Assembly (NCBI GenBank): GCA_012026855.1
Contig: VEOV01000260.1
Coordinates: forward strand, 1-6,991
Reading direction: 5' to 3'
DNA from: Geobacter sp.
Lineage (GTDB): Bacteria > Desulfobacterota > Desulfuromonadia > Geobacterales > DSM-12255
Length of the DNA stretch: 6,991 bases
Position numbers and translations under genes: made by a program. Below, piece by piece: positions 4,555 to 6,991 of this stretch. The notes beneath the pieces were generated by a model that saw only the letters and a program-made list of their open reading frames with translations, searched no databases and was not told where the DNA came from. The stretch's first letter is position 1; each line of letters opens with the position of its first letter.

Positions 4555-6633
4555 GTGAATGCTACCACAGCAAACCATACTCCCCCCTCCACTGACCAGC
4601 TCTGCATCAACACCCTCCGTTTCCTGGCGGTGGATGCCATCCAGCAGGCCAACAGCGGCCATCCCGGCCTCCCCCTGGGGGCGGCGCCGATGGCTTACCT
4701 CCTCTGGGACCGGTTCCTGCGCCACAATCCGGCCAACCCGGAATGGTTCGACCGTGACCGGTTCGTCCTCTCCGCCGGCCACGGTTCGGCCCTGCTCTAT
4801 GCTCTGCTCCACCTCTTCGGCTATGACCTCTCCCTGGAAGACTTGAAAGCATTCCGCCAGTGGGGAAGCCGCACCCCCGGCCACCCGGAGCGGGGGCACA
4901 CCCCGGGAGTTGAGACCACCACCGGCCCCCTGGGGCAGGGGCTTGGCAACGCCGGCGGCATGGCCCTGGCGGAAGCCCATCTGGCGGCCCGCTACAACCA
5001 GCCGGGCTTTGACCTGATCGACCACTTCACCTGGTGCCTGGCAGGCGACGGCGACCTGATGGAGGGGGTGGCGGCGGAGGCAGCCTCACTGGCCGGCCAC
5101 CTGCGACTGGGGAAGCTGATCTGCCTCTACGACGCCAACCGGATCTCCCTGGCTACGGCCACCGACCTAAGCTTCACCGAGGACGTGGGGCGGCGCTTCG
5201 AAGCCTACGGCTGGCAGGTGCTGGCGGTCAGCGACGGCAACGACCTGAGAGAACTGGAGCGGGCCATCACCACCGCCAGGGAAGAGCGCACCATGCCGAC
5301 CCTGGTCATGGTCCGGACCCGGATCGGCTACGGCTCCCCCCACCGGGAGGGGACCTGTGAGGCCCACGGCTCCCCCCTGGGGAACGACGAGGTCCGGCTG
5401 ACCAAGGAAAAACTCGGCTGGCCAACGGAGCCGGCGTTCCACGTGCCAACGACTGCCGCGGACCACTGCCGCCGGGCCCTGGCTGCCGGCGCCGCGGCCG
5501 AGGCCGCCTGGCATGACCTGCTGGCCCGTTACCGCCAGGAGCACCCGGATATGGCCAAGGAGCTGGCACGGCGCATCAGCGGCAAGCTGCCGGACGGCTG
5601 GGAGCAGGCACTCCCCTCCTTCCCGCCCGACCAGAAGGGCATGGCCACCCGGGCCGCCTCGGGCAAGGTTCTTAATGCCCTGGCCCAGACCCTGCCGGAG
5701 CTGATCGGCGGCTCGGCCGACCTGAACCCCTCCACCCTGACCGGACTGGCAGGTTGCGGCGACTGCCAGCGCCCGAAGATGCAGCCCCTGGACCGCCAGG
5801 GAGCAGCTGGCGGCGAGTGGGGCTACGGCGGCCGCAACATCCATTTCGGCGTCAGGGAACATGCCATGGGCGCAGCCATGAACGGCCTGGCAGCCCACGG
5901 CGGTACTGTCCCGTTCGGAGGCACGTTCCTGGTCTTCGCCGACTACCTCCGTCCCGCCATCCGCCTGGCGGCCCTCATGGGGCTGCGGGTAATCTATGTC
6001 TTCACCCACGACAGCATTGCCGTAGGTGAGGACGGGCCAACCCATCAGCCGGTGGAACAGCTTGTCGTACTGCGGGCCATTCCAGGCTTGACGGTCATCC
6101 GCCCGGCCGATGCAAACGAAACCGCCATTGCCTGGCAGACTGCCCTGGAGAACCGTCACGGGCCGACCGCCCTGGTGCTCAGCCGCCAGAACCTGCCGGT
6201 GCTTGACCGGACAGACGTCGCCCCAGCAGAGGGGCTGCGGCAGGGGGGCTATGTGCTGGCCGGGTCTGACAACCCGGATCTGATCCTCATGGCCAGCGGC
6301 AGCGAAGTATCCCTGGCGCTGGCCGCCCGTGAGCTGCTCCAGGAGAATGGCATAGCAGCCCGGGTGGTCTCTCTGCCCAGCTGGGAACTGTTCACCGCCC
6401 AACCGCTTGACTACCGGGAGACGGTACTGCCGCCGGCAGTAACGGCCCGCGTGGCCATCGAAGCCGGGATTAGCCTTGGATGGCACCGCTTCGCCGGCGA
6501 CAACGGCGCTATCATCGCGGTCGAGCGCTTTGGTGCCTCGGCCCCCGGCCCCAGGGTGCTGGCGGAATACGGCTTCACTCCGGAAGCGATCCGTGACCGG
6601 TGCCTGGCGCTGCTCCATGCCCGGCAGCAATAG
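4555..6633 (+). CDS. tkt: Transketolase
   Basis: A 692-residue thiamine-diphosphate enzyme of the non-oxidative pentose phosphate pathway, moving two-carbon ketol units between sugar phosphates in the cytoplasm. Domains appear in order: N-terminal ThDP domain with GHP (35-37), SAGHGSALLYALLH (73-86), GPLGQGLGNA (124-133) and the GDG...N cofactor motif (GDGDLMEG 164-171, N195); H271 in the CEAHGSPLG region; pyrimidine-binding domain with SADL (387-390), FGVREHAMG (431-439, with E435 the expected cofactor-activating Glu) and THDSIAVGEDGPTHQPVEQ (484-502); LSRQNLP (542-548) for substrate phosphate; C-terminal domain from about 560. About 20 extra residues at 397-425 precede GGRNIHFG compared with the E. 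coli enzyme; I recall this in other bacterial transketolases. No essential motif is missing. It starts at GTG 4555 behind AAGGAG. It is probably the second gene of a transcript with the PanP-like gene. Strongly GC-biased codons fit a native chromosomal gene. Confidence 0.96.
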   Translation: MNATTANHTPPSTDQLCINTLRFLAVDAIQQANSGHPGLPLGAAPMAYLLWDRFLRHNPANPEWFDRDRFVLSAGHGSALLYALLHLFGYDLSLEDLKAFRQWGSRTPGHPERGHTPGVETTTGPLGQGLGNAGGMALAEAHLAARYNQPGFDLIDHFTWCLAGDGDLMEGVAAEAASLAGHLRLGKLICLYDANRISLATATDLSFTEDVGRRFEAYGWQVLAVSDGNDLRELERAITTAREERTMPTLVMVRTRIGYGSPHREGTCEAHGSPLGNDEVRLTKEKLGWPTEPAFHVPTTAADHCRRALAAGAAAEAAWHDLLARYRQEHPDMAKELARRISGKLPDGWEQALPSFPPDQKGMATRAASGKVLNALAQTLPELIGGSADLNPSTLTGLAGCGDCQRPKMQPLDRQGAAGGEWGYGGRNIHFGVREHAMGAAMNGLAAHGGTVPFGGTFLVFADYLRPAIRLAALMGLRVIYVFTHDSIAVGEDGPTHQPVEQLVVLRAIPGLTVIRPADANETAIAWQTALENRHGPTALVLSRQNLPVLDRTDVAPAEGLRQGGYVLAGSDNPDLILMASGSEVSLALAARELLQENGIAARVVSLPSWELFTAQPLDYRETVLPPAVTARVAIEAGISLGWHRFAGDNGAIIAVERFGASAPGPRVLAEYGFTPEAIRDRCLALLHARQQ

Positions 6634-6641
6634 CTGTTTTT
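6625..6641 (+). terminator. Weak candidate terminator at the end of the transketolase gene
   Basis: CAGC (6625-6628), loop AATA, GCTG (6633-6636), then five T residues (6637-6641). The stem is only 4 bp, or 6 with two G-T pairs, and includes the TAG stop. The T-run in the expected place is the main support. Readthrough into the cytochrome gene is quite possible. Confidence 0.25.
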
Positions 6642-6681
6642 GCCAACCTGCCAACCGCGCCAGCCGCAACACTGACCAGAG

Positions 6682-6710
6682 TTGACATCCGCCGCCGCAG
6701 ACGCTATACC
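6682..6710 (+). promoter_or_regulatory. Sigma70-type promoter of the cytochrome gene (likely leaderless)
   Basis: A perfect -35, TTGACA (6682-6687), is followed after exactly 17 bases by TATACC (6705-6710, 4 of 6 to TATAAT). With a standard 6-base discriminator, transcription would start at 6717, the A of the cytochrome ATG. No Shine-Dalgarno precedes that ATG, as expected for a leaderless mRNA. This is the best promoter match in the window. Confidence 0.6.
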
Positions 6711-6716
6711 AATGCC

Positions 6717-6991
6717 ATGAATAGACTGCTGCTCAATTTTGTGCTGCTCGTGATGCTGGCCTGCCCAGTGACGGCCATGGCCACCGAGGAATATGCCCGC
6801 CAGACCGGCCGCGAATGCTCTGCCTGCCACCTTGATCCAGCCGGCGGCGGCGAACTGACCAAGGCCGGCAAAGAGTTCGTCGCCACGCGCACGGAGGCTG
6901 CCGCTAAACCGGCGCTGTCACCCGCAGCCAAGGGGTTCCGCTTCCTTATCGGCTATCTGCACCTGATCACTGCCTTCCTCTGGTTTGGCAC
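6717..6991 (+). CDS. Exported monoheme c-type cytochrome with membrane segment (partial)
   Basis: From the ATG at 6717 the frame is open for 91 codons to the window edge, so the C-terminus is missing. Residues 1-22 form a clear Sec signal peptide (MNRLLLNFVLLVMLACPVTA, then MA/TEE). One heme-attachment motif follows, CSACH at 34-38, with H38 as the proximal heme ligand and a trailing LDPAGGGELTKAGKEF. A short charged Ala-rich linker (about 55-72) leads into GFRFLIGYLHLITAFLWFGT, which looks like the first transmembrane helix of a membrane domain. The protein would sit on the periplasmic face, with heme added by the cytochrome c maturation system. Monoheme cytochromes fused to a CopD-like or other multi-helix membrane domain exist in Geobacter-type bacteria; whether this is one is inference because the rest is unseen. 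The nearby ATG at 6712 is out of frame. The gene has its own promoter, so it is probably not part of the transketolase unit. Confidence 0.75.
   Translation, partial: MNRLLLNFVLLVMLACPVTAMATEEYARQTGRECSACHLDPAGGGELTKAGKEFVATRTEAAAKPALSPAAKGFRFLIGYLHLITAFLWFG

Noticed and set aside
5167..6672. A 501-codon open frame antisense to transketolase.
   Set aside because: High-GC codon use leaves the opposite strand free of stops. The protein has no recognisable motifs and transketolase is unambiguous.
1..6991. A search by eye for CRISPR arrays, transposon ends, tRNAs, integrases, toxin-antitoxin pairs or defence genes.
   Set aside because: I saw no regularly spaced repeats, no tRNA-like cloverleaf, no transposase or integrase motifs and no base-composition break, so the window does not look like a mobile or defence island.

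Overview
This window is ordinary bacterial chromosome with compact, mostly metabolic genes. GC is high, especially across the transketolase gene. A secreted protein with a DUF4124-like N-terminus, a CXXCH c-type cytochrome and a PanP-type decarboxylase together suggest a Geobacter-like member of the Desulfuromonadales. That placement is inference from gene content and codon use; no rRNA or other phylogenetic marker is present.

Layout from left to right. (1) Positions 1-290, minus strand: N-terminus of an exported protein, cut by the window edge. (2) A strong 13-bp hairpin terminator at 414-443 closes the next gene. (3) Positions 466-1785, minus: a LysA-type (fold III, PLP) decarboxylase with an intact catalytic core but a Thr where classical diaminopimelate decarboxylases have the substrate-binding Arg of the EPGR motif. 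(4) A 228-bp divergent intergenic region with several short inverted repeats and weak candidate promoters. (5) Positions 2014-2229 and 2235-2759, plus: a small protein of unknown function followed 5 bp later by a YhbS-like GNAT acetyltransferase with a degenerate acetyl-CoA loop. (6) Positions 2898-4544 and 4555-6633, plus: a group II PLP decarboxylase of the PanP (aspartate 1-decarboxylase) type and a complete transketolase, 10 bp apart, with the transketolase Shine-Dalgarno overlapping the upstream stop codon. (7) Positions 6717-6991, plus: N-terminus of an exported monoheme c-type cytochrome with the start of a membrane segment, cut by the right edge. Its promoter places the predicted transcription start on the A of the ATG, so the mRNA is probably leaderless.

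The genes do not form one obvious system. PanP would make beta-alanine from aspartate (for pantothenate/CoA). The LysA-like enzyme would act on diaminopimelate or a related amino acid. Transketolase belongs to the pentose phosphate pathway. The two flanking genes are exported proteins and are read as separate units. I found no CRISPR array, tRNA, rRNA, insertion sequence, phage gene or defence system. The most interesting points are the probable leaderless cytochrome gene, the unusual residues in the LysA-like enzyme and in the acetyltransferase, and the unidentified 71-residue protein.
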